This document shows, one piece after another, positions 16,287 to 24,096 of a stretch of 64,000 bases of DNA. Location: positions 2,361,742 to 2,425,741 of the forward strand of contig NC_014216.1 of the NCBI RefSeq assembly GCF_000092205.1, given 5' to 3'. The stretch's first letter is position 1. Every line of letters begins with the position of its first letter. The notes under the pieces were generated by a model that saw only the letters and a program-made list of their open reading frames with translations, did no database searches and was not told the DNA's origin. A program made the translations under genes and the position numbers. This DNA comes from Desulfurivibrio alkaliphilus AHT 2. GTDB taxonomy: Bacteria > Desulfobacterota > Desulfobulbia > Desulfobulbales > Desulfurivibrionaceae.

Positions 16287-18758
16287 ATGAGTCGCGTACA
16301 CGAAATAGCGTTCAAACTGGCCGGCCAGGTAGGCCAGGGCTTCAATAACGCCTTCACCTCGGCCAATGGTCACGTCAGTCGCCTAGACGAACGCCTGCGT
16401 GGTATGAACCAACAGGCCAGGCGTGTTGATGCCTTCCAGAACCTGGAGCGGGAGGTAAGCAGCACCGGTGTCGAGCTGATGCAGGCCCGCACTGAGGTTT
16501 CTCGCCTGGGCCAAGAGATGCAGGCCACCACCAAACCCAGCACCGAACTGAGGCGCAGCTTCAGCGAGGCTCAAAAACGAGTAAGCCGGCTGGAGAAGTC
16601 ACTCCAAAGCAAAAACCAACGCCTTGCGGACTCCCGGGCCGAGTTGGGCCGAGCGGGCATCAACACCGCCAACCTGGCTCGCGAACACCAGCAACTGCAG
16701 CGCCAGATCCAGGCTACCCAGATGCGCATGCAGGGTTTCCAGCGCATCGCCGGCAGCGGCCTGCAGCGTAACCTGCAACAGACCGGTGCCGAGGCCATGC
16801 GCCTGGGCCGCCGGGTGGCCACTCTGGGCGGCGCTGCAGCCGCCGGCATATTCGGCCTGGCCTACTCCACCGCCAAATTTGGCGATCATGCCGCCAAGAC
16901 CTCCACCGCCTTGGGCATGAACGCCGAGGCATATATGGAACTGAGTTACGCTGGTGGATTGGCCGGTGTCTCGGCAGACAAACTGGACAGTTCACTGACC
17001 GCCATGACCAGACGCGTCAGTCAAGCCGCCGCCGGTAGCGGTGAAGCCCGCAACGCCCTTGAAGAAATGGGAATATCTGCCCAATGGCTGAACCAACTCT
17101 CACCGGAACGACAGTTGGAGGAGCTCGCCGACGCCTTTAAGCATGTTGAAAATGAAAACGACCGGGCAAGGCTGGCCATGGACCTTTTTAGCCGCCAAGG
17201 TGTGGGCATGGTAAACATGCTCAAGGACGGCAGCGCCGCCTTGCGAGAAACGCGCGCCGAAGGTCGACGCTCCGGCGCTGTACTGGGCAAAGAAGCCCGT
17301 AAAGACGCCGTCAGCTTCATGGACTCCCTACAAAAGGTCACCAAGACGGCATCAGGTGTGCGCCACATGTTTGGTGCCCGCCTGATGCCGGTAGTTACAA
17401 ACGTCATGGAGAAAATGAGCAGCTATTTTGAGGACAACACGGAAAAATTCCAGCGATTTGCAGATATCTTCGCCCAAAAAGTATCCAGCGCAATTCCCAA
17501 ACTTATGGAGATCAGCCGGAATATTTATACCGCCACCAGTCGGGTGGCCGGTTTTGCCATCGGCATAACCAACGCCATCGGTGGCGTCCACCGCTTGGCC
17601 TACATTCTGGCCTTAGCCTTTTCCGCCAAGTTGATAATTGGAATAGTCAAGACCATCCACTCACTTGTCATGGTCGTTAGTGGTATCCGATGGGTAATAG
17701 CCGCCACCCGTAAGCTGCACGCCGCCTCCCTTACAACTATCGCACTTAATAAAGCCAAGGCGGCCGGGGCTATAGCTTACGCTGGCGCTCAACGAATGGC
17801 AGCTCTTGCCACCAAAGGCTGGACCACCGCCCAGTGGCTGCTCAACGCGGCCATGACCGCCAACCCCATCGGTATGGCGGTAGCCGGCGCCGCGGCCCTG
17901 GCCGCCGGCGCCTACCTGCTGATCCGCAATTGGAAGAAGGTGAGCGCCTTTTTTGTGCGGCTCCCCGGCATCAGCCACCTGATAGAACAATTCCAGCGGG
18001 TGCGTGATTGGTTGCACAACCTCAGTCTGTTTGATTCCGGCGCCGCCTTGGTGGTAAGCCTTGTACGGGGTATAGTCTCCCGGGCACGGGCACCTGTTGA
18101 TGCAGTGCGTAACATCGTCTCCAACGCCCGCGATCTGCTACCATTCTCCGATGCCAAGTCCGGCCCCCTGAGTAATTTGAGCAAGAGCGGCCCGGCCTTG
18201 ATGCAGACCATCGCCGCCGGCATCAAGGGCAAAGAGATCCACGACCGGGTAGCCGCCACAATAGGCCAAGCAAAGAAAGCCATCCCCGCCGCCTTGGCCG
18301 TTGGTCTGGCCATAACCCCTATAGCCGCTCCGGCCGCCGCCAGCCAAGTGCCAGCAATGCAGGCCCACTATCAGGTCGAACCCCCACAGGTTCCTCGTTT
18401 ACCGGACCTAGCCGCTGCCGCCCGTTGGCAGGCACAGGCCCCCGATCTGCCCCGGCTCCAAGGTTTGCAGGCCCGAGCCCGCTACCAGGCCGAAACCCCA
18501 CAAGCTCCCCGCTTGCCGGATGTCGCCAGCGGAACCGGTGGCCGGGGCCTTAACCGCCTGCTGGGCGAGTTGACCGGACCGGGCGGGGCAGCTACTGCCC
18601 CTGCCTCAGTGCATAATACGATCACCATCAATATCAACGCCACCGGTGCCACCGAGCCCTCAGCCGCCATCCGCAACGCAGGCCGCGACGTGGCCCGCCA
18701 AGCGGTACAGGCCATCGAGGAACACTGGCAGCGCCAGCGGAGACTGAGCTACGACTGA
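16287..18758 (+). CDS. Phage tail tape-measure protein
   Basis: 823 residues. Residues 1-170 are coiled-coil (many Gln, Arg, Leu heptads). About 185-350 match the TP901-type core: AKFGDHAAKTSTALGMNAEA, AGVSADKLDSSLTAMTRRV, then RLAMDLFSRQGVGMVNML. Hydrophobic segments occur at about 435-475 (AYILALAFSAKLIIGIVKTI) and 520-545 (MAVAGAAALAAGAYLLI), as usual for the membrane-inserting part. Near the end are three related Pro/Ala/Gln repeats of about 30-40 residues, starting near MQAHYQVEPPQVPRLPD. The protein sets tail length and helps DNA entry. No deletion or frameshift is seen. No other tail genes follow. Confidence 0.88.
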   Translation: MSRVHEIAFKLAGQVGQGFNNAFTSANGHVSRLDERLRGMNQQARRVDAFQNLEREVSSTGVELMQARTEVSRLGQEMQATTKPSTELRRSFSEAQKRVSRLEKSLQSKNQRLADSRAELGRAGINTANLAREHQQLQRQIQATQMRMQGFQRIAGSGLQRNLQQTGAEAMRLGRRVATLGGAAAAGIFGLAYSTAKFGDHAAKTSTALGMNAEAYMELSYAGGLAGVSADKLDSSLTAMTRRVSQAAAGSGEARNALEEMGISAQWLNQLSPERQLEELADAFKHVENENDRARLAMDLFSRQGVGMVNMLKDGSAALRETRAEGRRSGAVLGKEARKDAVSFMDSLQKVTKTASGVRHMFGARLMPVVTNVMEKMSSYFEDNTEKFQRFADIFAQKVSSAIPKLMEISRNIYTATSRVAGFAIGITNAIGGVHRLAYILALAFSAKLIIGIVKTIHSLVMVVSGIRWVIAATRKLHAASLTTIALNKAKAAGAIAYAGAQRMAALATKGWTTAQWLLNAAMTANPIGMAVAGAAALAAGAYLLIRNWKKVSAFFVRLPGISHLIEQFQRVRDWLHNLSLFDSGAALVVSLVRGIVSRARAPVDAVRNIVSNARDLLPFSDAKSGPLSNLSKSGPALMQTIAAGIKGKEIHDRVAATIGQAKKAIPAALAVGLAITPIAAPAAASQVPAMQAHYQVEPPQVPRLPDLAAAARWQAQAPDLPRLQGLQARARYQAETPQAPRLPDVASGTGGRGLNRLLGELTGPGGAATAPASVHNTITININATGATEPSAAIRNAGRDVARQAVQAIEEHWQRQRRLSYD

Positions 18759-19173
18759 GCGCACTGCCACCAAAAGTATCGGCGACACTCTGGGAGAGCT
18801 GTTTGGCCTGTGGGACGGTGCCAGGCGTTTCAATCAGGGCTAAGTGAGCCTTTGAGTCGACAAAGATCATAAACTGAGACGCGAGGCCGTTTTTCTGCTG
18901 GCGCCGCCGTAAACCCGCATAGGCGGTCACCCCCTGTAATTACCTCTGGCGCCAGGGGGTGACCGTTCGTCGCCGTCGCACCAAAAACCTACCATTACAC
19001 AGGAGCAAAACCACATTGCGCCAGATGCCACAAACAAACCGGCCCCATGTACCACAAAAAGTCAGCGGGTCCTTCCGGGGGTCTGCTGCCATACGCGTCG
19101 GGGAGGCCCGATTCTCGGCTAAATTTAGAATTTACTTATGCACTGAAATAATGTAATGCGGGGAGAATCCTAC
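18759..19173 (+). other. Gene-free gap after the tape-measure gene
   Basis: No convincing coding sequence. A minus-strand frame at 18770-18930 begins MTAYAGLRRRQQKNGLASQF and is briefly protein-like, but has no ribosome site and soon runs into tape-measure antisense; it may be a remnant. The rest holds one inverted repeat (next entry). In a complete phage, further tail genes would lie here. Confidence 0.5.
18924..18965 (+). repeat. 13-bp inverted repeat
   Basis: CGGTCACCCCCTG at 18924-18936 is exactly complementary to CAGGGGGTGACCG at 18953-18965, 16-base loop. No T-run. It may end the tail transcript or mark the edge of a past deletion or insertion. Confidence 0.5.
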
Positions 19174-19623
19174 ATGAATCGCGCAAAAACAGCAGGTTGC
19201 ACAAAATATGAACCAGCGAGAGCGGGGCTATTATCAGGCATTGCCGAGAAAATCACACCCGCGATGTTTGATCCGGGGTTTGTCGTTGATCATTTTTTGA
19301 ACAAGCAAAACGTTCACAAAATGATCTCAAAAACGACCTGTCAATACTGCGGTTTTTCCTTGCCTGATAGTGTAGCGGATTCTTGGAAGGAAGGTAAGCG
19401 GGGTAAGTGCCGCAACTGCCGAAACCCTGTTTCAATTACCGGCGGCACCGCCCTGGGCGGCTTGCACCTGAAGCCCGCCGAGATCACGATGCTTGCCTTG
19501 CTGCTGGCCTTCGGCTGCGGCCCTGGCGAGATCGCCAAGCTGATGGGCCGGAGCCGGGGCACGGTGGGCAACTGGATCAAGCGCCTGACCACCATTGACC
19601 AAGGGGAAGATCCCCAGGCTTAA
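19174..19623 (+). CDS. Zinc-ribbon and helix-turn-helix protein
   Basis: 149 residues. A four-cysteine zinc ribbon lies at about 50-85 (TCQYCGF, then GKCRNCRN), followed by SITGGTALGG and a C-terminal HTH (PGEIAKLMGRSRGTVGNWIK). The ribbon followed by a Thr-Gly-Gly-Thr turn is reminiscent of the N-terminus of IS1595-type transposases, but no DDE catalytic domain follows, so this looks like a DNA-binding regulator made from such a part. GGGAGA 8 bases upstream supports the ATG at 19174. A terminator follows. It might control the late (tail) genes, by position only. Confidence 0.6.
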   Translation: MNRAKTAGCTKYEPARAGLLSGIAEKITPAMFDPGFVVDHFLNKQNVHKMISKTTCQYCGFSLPDSVADSWKEGKRGKCRNCRNPVSITGGTALGGLHLKPAEITMLALLLAFGCGPGEIAKLMGRSRGTVGNWIKRLTTIDQGEDPQA

Positions 19624-19652
19624 CCCCGCCAGCCAGCAGTATTAACCACCAG

Positions 19653-19690
19653 GCCGGCCGCACTGCTCCAGGAGCAGCGGCCGGCTTTTA
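19653..19690 (+). terminator. Strong rho-independent terminator
   Basis: GCCGGCCGC pairs with GCGGCCGGC and the stem continues inside with CTGCTCC and GGAGCAG around one A, followed by TTTTATTTT. It ends the element's plus-strand gene series. Confidence 0.88.
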
Positions 19691-19703
19691 TTTTGCGCGC
19701 CGT

Positions 19704-19718
19704 CGTTACAGTGTAACG
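19704..19718 (+). promoter_or_regulatory. Palindromic box CGTTAC-AGT-GTAACG
   Basis: Second copy of the dyad at 14948-14962, with the centre AGT instead of AGC. It is located just after the terminator of the zinc-ribbon gene. Confidence 0.45.
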
Positions 19719-19982
19719 CCAACAGGCAACCCGAAGCCCCGCACCTGCCCAGCCACCTTTTGCACAAACTGTTAATGATCACCCATATGGAGCCACTTCG
19801 TGATCAGCTAATGGAGCCAGTTAAGGATCAGCTTAATGGAGCCATGGCGTGATCAGCTAATGGAGCCACTTGCGGATCAGTTAATGGCGCCACCCCTTCC
19901 CTTGAGTTCATAAACGGGTCCCGGACTTTCTGCGGATCGGCTATATCTTCCTGAAAAAATCCATTTTCAGGAGGGATAGCCG

Positions 19983-21277
19983 ATGGCCAATAGGAGGTTC
20001 GAGATGTTTCAATACCGTCAAATTCTTACCCAAATGCGGTTGGGCCAGTCCGACCGTCAGATCGCCAAGGCCAAGCTGATGGGCCGTCGCAAGGCCGCGC
20101 AGTTGCGGGCCTTGGCCCAGCAGCAGGGCTGGCTCGATCCCGCCCGGGAGTTGCCGGATGATGCCGAGCTGGCCAAAGTAATCAAGCTGCCGGCTCCGGG
20201 TGAATCGGCGGTGCCGCTGCTGCTGCCGTACCAGGAGCAGCTCAAGACCTGGCAGGCGGCCGGGATCAACGGCACCGCCATGCACCAGACCCTGGTGCGC
20301 GAACACGGCTTTACCGGTAGTTACTCCTCGGTCAGACGTTTTCTCCAGGACCTCAAGGGGGATAACCCCCAAGCCACGGTAATGCTGGACTTTGATCCCG
20401 GCGAAGCGGCCCAGGTGGATTTCGGTTCCGGCCCCAAGCTGCTTGATCCCCAGACCGGCAAGCCGTTTTCCACCTGGGTGTTCGTCATGACCCTCCCCAG
20501 ATGAAGGGGCGGGTGGAGTCCGGGGTCAAATACGTCAAAAACAACTTCCTGCCCTTGCGTACGTTCCGCAGTCTGGTCGATGCCAATCGCCAGCTTAAGG
20601 AGTGGGTGCTGGCAACGGCCGGCAACCGGAGCCACGGCACCACCAAGCAAAAGCCGTTGGTCATGTTCGCCGAGGCGGAGAAGGCCTTCCTTAAACCTTT
20701 GCCCGCCGTGGCCCCGGAGTTGGCGGTCTGGGCCGAGCACAAGCTGCACGGCAACTGCCATCTCCAGTTCGACAAAGCTTACTACTCCGCTCCCTTCAAG
20801 CTGGTGCACAAGAAGCTGTGGGTCAAGGCGACCGAAAACACCGTCAAGATCTACCACCAGCATCAACAGGTGGCGATCCATCCCCGCTGTGGCCGTCCCG
20901 GCCAGAAGGCCACCTGTATCGATCATCTGCCGCCGGACGCCGTCGCCTACCTGATGCGCGATCCCCAGTGGTGTCTCAAGCAGGCCGGTGAGATCGGCCC
21001 CCACTGCCACCGCCTGATCCACCGGCTGTTGAGTCACCGGGTGGTTGATCATCTCCGGGCGGCCCAAGGGGTGCTCCGGTTGGCCGGCAAATACGGCCCG
21101 GAGCGGCTGGAGGCCGCCTGTCACCGAGCGCTGATCTACGACAGCCCCCAATACATCACGGTCAAAACCATCCTCGGCAAGGGGCTTGACCAACAGCCCC
21201 CGGAAACGGAACCGGTGGCGGCCGGCATGGCCTACCGGGGCCAGGGCCGCTTCCAGCGCCAACAACTTTTTCACTGA
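19983..21277 (+). pseudogene. istA: istA transposase of element A, internally deleted
   Basis: The 5' part (19983-20504) encodes the helix-turn-helix and the start of the DDE domain, with the first catalytic Asp in AAQVDFGSG, and then breaks off at STWVFVMTLPR. The 3' part (from 20501 in another frame) resumes at MKGRVESGVKYVK, which holds the third catalytic residue Glu, and continues to the C-terminus. In intact relatives these two points are roughly 90 residues apart and the missing stretch contains the second Asp. The deletion also shifts the frame. The transposase must be inactive; element A could only move with IstA supplied in trans. Confidence 0.9.
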
Positions 21278-21292
21278 TAAGGAGGAACCTCA

Positions 21293-22078
21293 ATGAATCC
21301 CATGCCCGAACTGATCCCCATGCTCAAACAGTTGCGACTCTCCGGCATCCTTGATTCCCTGGAAGCCAGAAACCGCCAGGCCATCGAGGAAAAGCTGGCC
21401 TACACCGACTTCCTGGCCATGCTGGTCCAGGACGAAGTCGCCCGCCGTTCCCAGCGCAAGTTCGCCATGCGTGTCCGCCGGGCCAACTTCCGTAACCACA
21501 AAACCCTGGAGGAGTTCGACTTCTCCTTCAACCCCAACATCAACCGCGCCCTGATCATGGACCTGGCCACCTGCCGCTTCCTGGAAGAGGGCGCCAACCT
21601 GCTGGTGGTCGGCCCCTGCGGCACCGGCAAGAGCCATATCGCCCAGGCCATCGGCCACTGCGCGGTCAGAATGGGCTACGATGTGCTCTTCACGACCCAG
21701 ACCAAGATGCTGGGCCAACTACACGCCGCCCGCGCCACCAACGCCTACGAACGGCGGCTTAACGCCCTGGCCAAGGTCGATCTGCTGATCATCGACGACT
21801 TCGGCCTCAAACCACTGCGCACCCCCCAGGATGAGGATATCCATGACCTGGTTGGAGAACGTTACGAGCGCCGTTCCACCATCATCACCAGCAACCTGGA
21901 TCTCAACGAGTGGGGTGACGCCTTCCCCAATAAACTGCTGGGCTCGGCCACCATCGACCGCATCCGCCACGGCGCTTACTCACTGCTCCTGGACGGCAAA
22001 AGCTTCCGAGCGGCCAGGCCGCTGCCCAAATACCCCAAAAACGAGGTTGCCGAAAACAGCAAAAAAGGCAAAAATTAA
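21293..22078 (+). CDS. istB: IstB helper ATPase of element A
   Basis: 261 residues, full length for IstB. Walker A GPCGTGKSH at about 106-114, Walker B LLIIDDFGLKPL at about 165, sensor region STIITSNLDLNEWG. IstB assembles on target DNA and directs IstA-mediated insertion. AAGGAGG precedes the ATG. The C-terminal tail is Lys-rich. It appears functional although its partner istA is broken. Confidence 0.92.
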   Translation: MNPMPELIPMLKQLRLSGILDSLEARNRQAIEEKLAYTDFLAMLVQDEVARRSQRKFAMRVRRANFRNHKTLEEFDFSFNPNINRALIMDLATCRFLEEGANLLVVGPCGTGKSHIAQAIGHCAVRMGYDVLFTTQTKMLGQLHAARATNAYERRLNALAKVDLLIIDDFGLKPLRTPQDEDIHDLVGERYERRSTIITSNLDLNEWGDAFPNKLLGSATIDRIRHGAYSLLLDGKSFRAARPLPKYPKNEVAENSKKGKN

Positions 22079-22190
22079 AAACCGTCCGGAGCCCCAAAAT
22101 GGCCACTTGAGGGTGGCTCCATTAGCTGATCATGGGTGGCTCCATTAGGGTGATCATTAACACAAACCACTATCTATCTGTTTTTGCGGC

Positions 22191-22296
22191 TGTACCCGCT
22201 GTACCCATTGTGTACCCAATAGCGGGGACAAATAACTTGTTGATTTTACGCCCTGTACCCACTGTACCCGCCGTACCCGCTGTTTTATATTAAGAT
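22191..22296 (-). repeat. Iteron cluster, right copy (inverted)
   Basis: Reverse complement of the left cluster at 5981-6088: again three tandem 9-mers of GCGGGTACN type, a conserved central block, and three more GGGTAC boxes. Similarity extends from the ATCTTAA edge through the array. The copies are about 16 kb apart and face each other within the element. Such paired iteron sites resemble ori and crr of phage P4. Confidence 0.7.
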
Positions 22297-22367
22297 ACAA
22301 AACGCATCAACAGGATTAAGGTCCGCCAAAAACACTTTAATCTTTACCCCTCCACCATCATTAACCT

Positions 22368-22389
22368 GGGGGCAACTCCGGGGGCAACT
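22368..22389 (+). promoter_or_regulatory. Integrase arm-type sites, right end (candidate)
   Basis: GGGGGCAACT at 22368-22377 and 22380-22389, 12 bases apart, same orientation and same spacing as the pair near attL. It lies 62 bases inside attR. Confidence 0.6.
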
Positions 22390-22450
22390 CAAGACTCTAC
22401 GAAGAGCCAAAATCTTGATTAGACGACAAAACCGCTATGCAGTTTGGTGG

Positions 22451-22466
22451 CCTGCATCGCCACCAG
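22451..22466 (+). repeat. attR of integrative element
   Basis: CCTGCATCGCCACCAG, identical to the 3' end of tRNA-Met plus one base at 4359-4374. Neighbouring bases differ on both sides, defining the core at 16 bp. The DNA to the right is the original chromosome. Confidence 0.88.
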
Positions 22467-22506
22467 GTTAAAACGCAAGGCGCCGCAGCAGGGCGTCTTG
22501 CTGGCA

Positions 22507-22552
22507 TAAAAAAAGCTCCCGCGTCGCGCAAGCGACGTAGGGAGCTTTTTTT
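22507..22552 (-). terminator. Bidirectional terminator beside attR
   Basis: AAAAAAAGCTCCC and GGGAGCTTTTTTT flank an inner GCGTCGCGCAAGCGACG hairpin. T-runs occur on both strands, so it ends the minus-strand kinase transcript and may have ended tRNA-Met transcription before the element integrated. Confidence 0.9.
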
Positions 22553-22572
22553 GTGTAACCCAGGGGTAAAGC

Positions 22573-23505
22573 TTAAAAGGTCGAGCCAAAGCTCTCCTGG
22601 TAGCGGGCCTTGAACTCATCCATGGTAAAATGATGGTTCTGGGTACCGTAATGTTCAATTTTGATCGCCCCGCACAGGGCGGCGATCCTGCCGGTGGTCT
22701 CCCAGTCCAGACCCTTCTCCAGCCCGTACAGCAACCCGGCCCGGTAGGCGTCGCCGCAACCGGTGGGGTCCTTGGCCTCGCCGATTTTGGCCGGCGGAAT
22801 ATCGATGCACTTGCCGTCGGTGTAAATCCTGGAACCTTCACCGCCCAGGGTAACGATCAGGGCCTGCAGCCGGCCGGCCAGGTCTTCCAGGGTTTTTCCG
22901 GTTCGCTCACACAGCAGTTGGGCCTCGTAGTCGTTGAGCGTAGCGTAGGTAGCCTGCTCGATAAAGCGGTTCAAGTCATTGCCGTCAAACATCGGCATGC
23001 CCTGGCCGGGATCGAAGATAAAGGGGATGCCGGCGGCGGCAAACTGCTCGGCATGCTGAATCATCCCGTCTCGGCCATCGGGGGAAACGATGCCAATGGT
23101 CACCCCTTCGGCCTCCTGGACCTTCAGTTGATGGGAGTGAGCCATGGCGCCGGGGTGAAAGGCGGTGATCTGGTTGTCATCCATATCGGTGGTGATAAAG
23201 GCCTGACCGGTATAGGTGTCTTCGACTTCCTTGATGTGCCGCCGGCTGATCCCGTACCGGTCCATCCAGTCGGCATAGGGCCCAAAGTCCGTACCAACGG
23301 TGGCCATGGGCAGGGGGTTACCCCCCAGCAGTTGCAGGTTGTAGGCGATATTACCGGCACAGCCCCCGAATTCCCGCCGCATTTGGGGAACCAAAAAAGA
23401 TACATTCAAAATATGCACTTTATCCGGAATAATATGATTCTTGAACCGGTCGGGAAAAACCATGATGGTATCGTAGGCGTAAGAGCCACAAAGCAGTACT
23501 GACAT
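22573..23505 (-). CDS. PfkB-family carbohydrate/nucleoside kinase
   Basis: 310-residue ribokinase-fold kinase. N-terminal motif GGCAGNIAYNLQLLGG (substrate binding) at about 47-62 and C-terminal motif DPTGCGDAYRAGLLYG with the catalytic Asp at about 252. These proteins are often labelled adenosine kinase in Desulfobacterota because of the lid sequence (FGPYADWMDRYGIS), but sugar substrates are also possible. It lies 37 bases after the small acidic-tail protein gene on the same strand; both appear to form one unit ending at the terminator at 22507. Confidence 0.85.
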   Translation of the reverse strand: MSVLLCGSYAYDTIMVFPDRFKNHIIPDKVHILNVSFLVPQMRREFGGCAGNIAYNLQLLGGNPLPMATVGTDFGPYADWMDRYGISRRHIKEVEDTYTGQAFITTDMDDNQITAFHPGAMAHSHQLKVQEAEGVTIGIVSPDGRDGMIQHAEQFAAAGIPFIFDPGQGMPMFDGNDLNRFIEQATYATLNDYEAQLLCERTGKTLEDLAGRLQALIVTLGGEGSRIYTDGKCIDIPPAKIGEAKDPTGCGDAYRAGLLYGLEKGLDWETTGRIAALCGAIKIEHYGTQNHHFTMDEFKARYQESFGSTF

Positions 23506-23542
23506 TACTCTCCTTCCTTTGCTGATTTGTTCTTAATGCTGC

Positions 23543-23848
23543 TTATATTTCGTCGTCTTCTTCATCATCATCATCTTCTTCGTCTTCATCCTCTTCATCT
23601 TCCGGCTCACCGGTTTCGGTCTCCTCCTCGGAGTCCTCCTCTCCGGGAGTTTTGCCAGCCTTGGGGGGCGGTAAAATCATGGCCTTGATCCGCTCAACCT
23701 CTTCCCGCACTTTATCGTCGGCCAGGCAGGCTTCACACTCCAGTAAATGGTTCTCCATAAAGGCCACCATCCGGGCCGGGGCCATGGCCTCACTCTGCAC
23801 TTGCAGGTACCAGTTTTTGACAAGTTTCTGTAAACGCTGGCATTCCAT
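23543..23848 (-). CDS. Small HCC zinc-finger-like protein with acidic tail
   Basis: 101 residues. The first 60 contain a His-x3-Cys-x2-Cys motif (ENHLLECEACLAD) as in the anti-sigma zinc-finger (ZAS) fold, followed by a helix (VREEVERIKAMILPPPK). From about 65 to the end almost every residue is Glu or Asp with a few Thr/Gly, the last ~20 being purely acidic save for the final Ile. No membrane segment. The acidic tail could mimic DNA or bind metal or a basic partner. It precedes the PfkB kinase gene. Function unknown. Confidence 0.65.
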   Translation of the reverse strand: MECQRLQKLVKNWYLQVQSEAMAPARMVAFMENHLLECEACLADDKVREEVERIKAMILPPPKAGKTPGEEDSEEETETGEPEDEEDEDEEDDDDEEDDEI

Positions 23849-23963
23849 ATCGGAACGGACTCCTTGCTGATCTTGTGATGACTTCCAAAAATTAAATTTT
23901 CCATTACCGAGCAGGAAAAACGTTGTCTAGTGGCAACTTACAAGCTATCCTGTCGGCCATTGC

Positions 23964-24061
23964 GGAAGTGGAAAGGGCACTGGTGGCCCTCCCGGACTTC
24001 AAATCCGGTGCACCGGGTTAACAGCCTGGTGGGTGGGTTCGATTCCCATGCACTTCCGCCA
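23964..24061 (+). tRNA. selC: tRNA-Sec (TCA)
   Basis: 98 bases with encoded CCA and discriminator G. Anticodon stem CCGGA/TCCGG around CTTCAAA (anticodon TCA, reading UGA). Long extra arm CACCGGG...CCTGGTG, long D-stem region GGGC/GCCC, T loop TTCGATT and extended acceptor-T helix (GGAAGTG/CACTTCC) are all tRNA-Sec features. It implies selenoproteins elsewhere in the genome. No selABD or in-frame UGA gene is seen in this window. Confidence 0.93.
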
Positions 24062-24096
24062 TTTTTTTGTCCCCAACCCCGCAGTTCATGCAACCC

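Larger units (their letters stand above)
19770..22162 (+). mobile_element. IS21-family element A (defective), 2393 bp
   Basis: Ends TGTTAATGATCACCC and its complement at 22148-22162. Flanks carry the 5-bp target duplication CAAAC (19765-19769 and 22163-22167). The left end has the multiple terminal repeats typical of IS21: copies of GATCAGCTAATGGAGCCA starting near 19802, 19826, 19851 and 19875, about 24-25 bases apart; the right end has two. istA carries an internal deletion, istB is intact. The clean duplication suggests insertion into the integrative element after its arrival. Confidence 0.92.
4375..22466 (+). mobile_element. 18.1-kb satellite-like integrative element in tRNA-Met
   Basis: Bounded by the 16-bp direct repeats attL and attR. 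Genes, nearly all on the plus strand with many 4-base overlaps: integrase, hicB-hicA, unknown, AlpA-like, several small proteins, TerS-like, TOPRIM/DUF927 primase-helicase, excisionase-like, unknowns, tail assembly chaperone, tape measure, zinc-ribbon regulator. Inverted iteron clusters lie near both ends. It lacks capsid, portal, large terminase, baseplate, lysis and conjugation genes. Known Gram-negative phage satellites (P4, PICI) share int, AlpA, primase-helicase and TerS; the tail module is unusual. An IS21 element has inserted at 19770-22162. A heavily deleted prophage is the alternative. Confidence 0.85.

Noticed and set aside
18634-18930. Minus-strand frame starting MTAYAGLRRRQQKNG
   Set aside because: Only about 55 codons look protein-like, no ribosome site, and the remainder is antisense of the tape-measure gene; at most a relic.
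4375-22466. Integrative conjugative element
   Set aside because: No relaxase, type IV coupling or secretion genes; tail genes and AlpA/primase fit a phage satellite or prophage.
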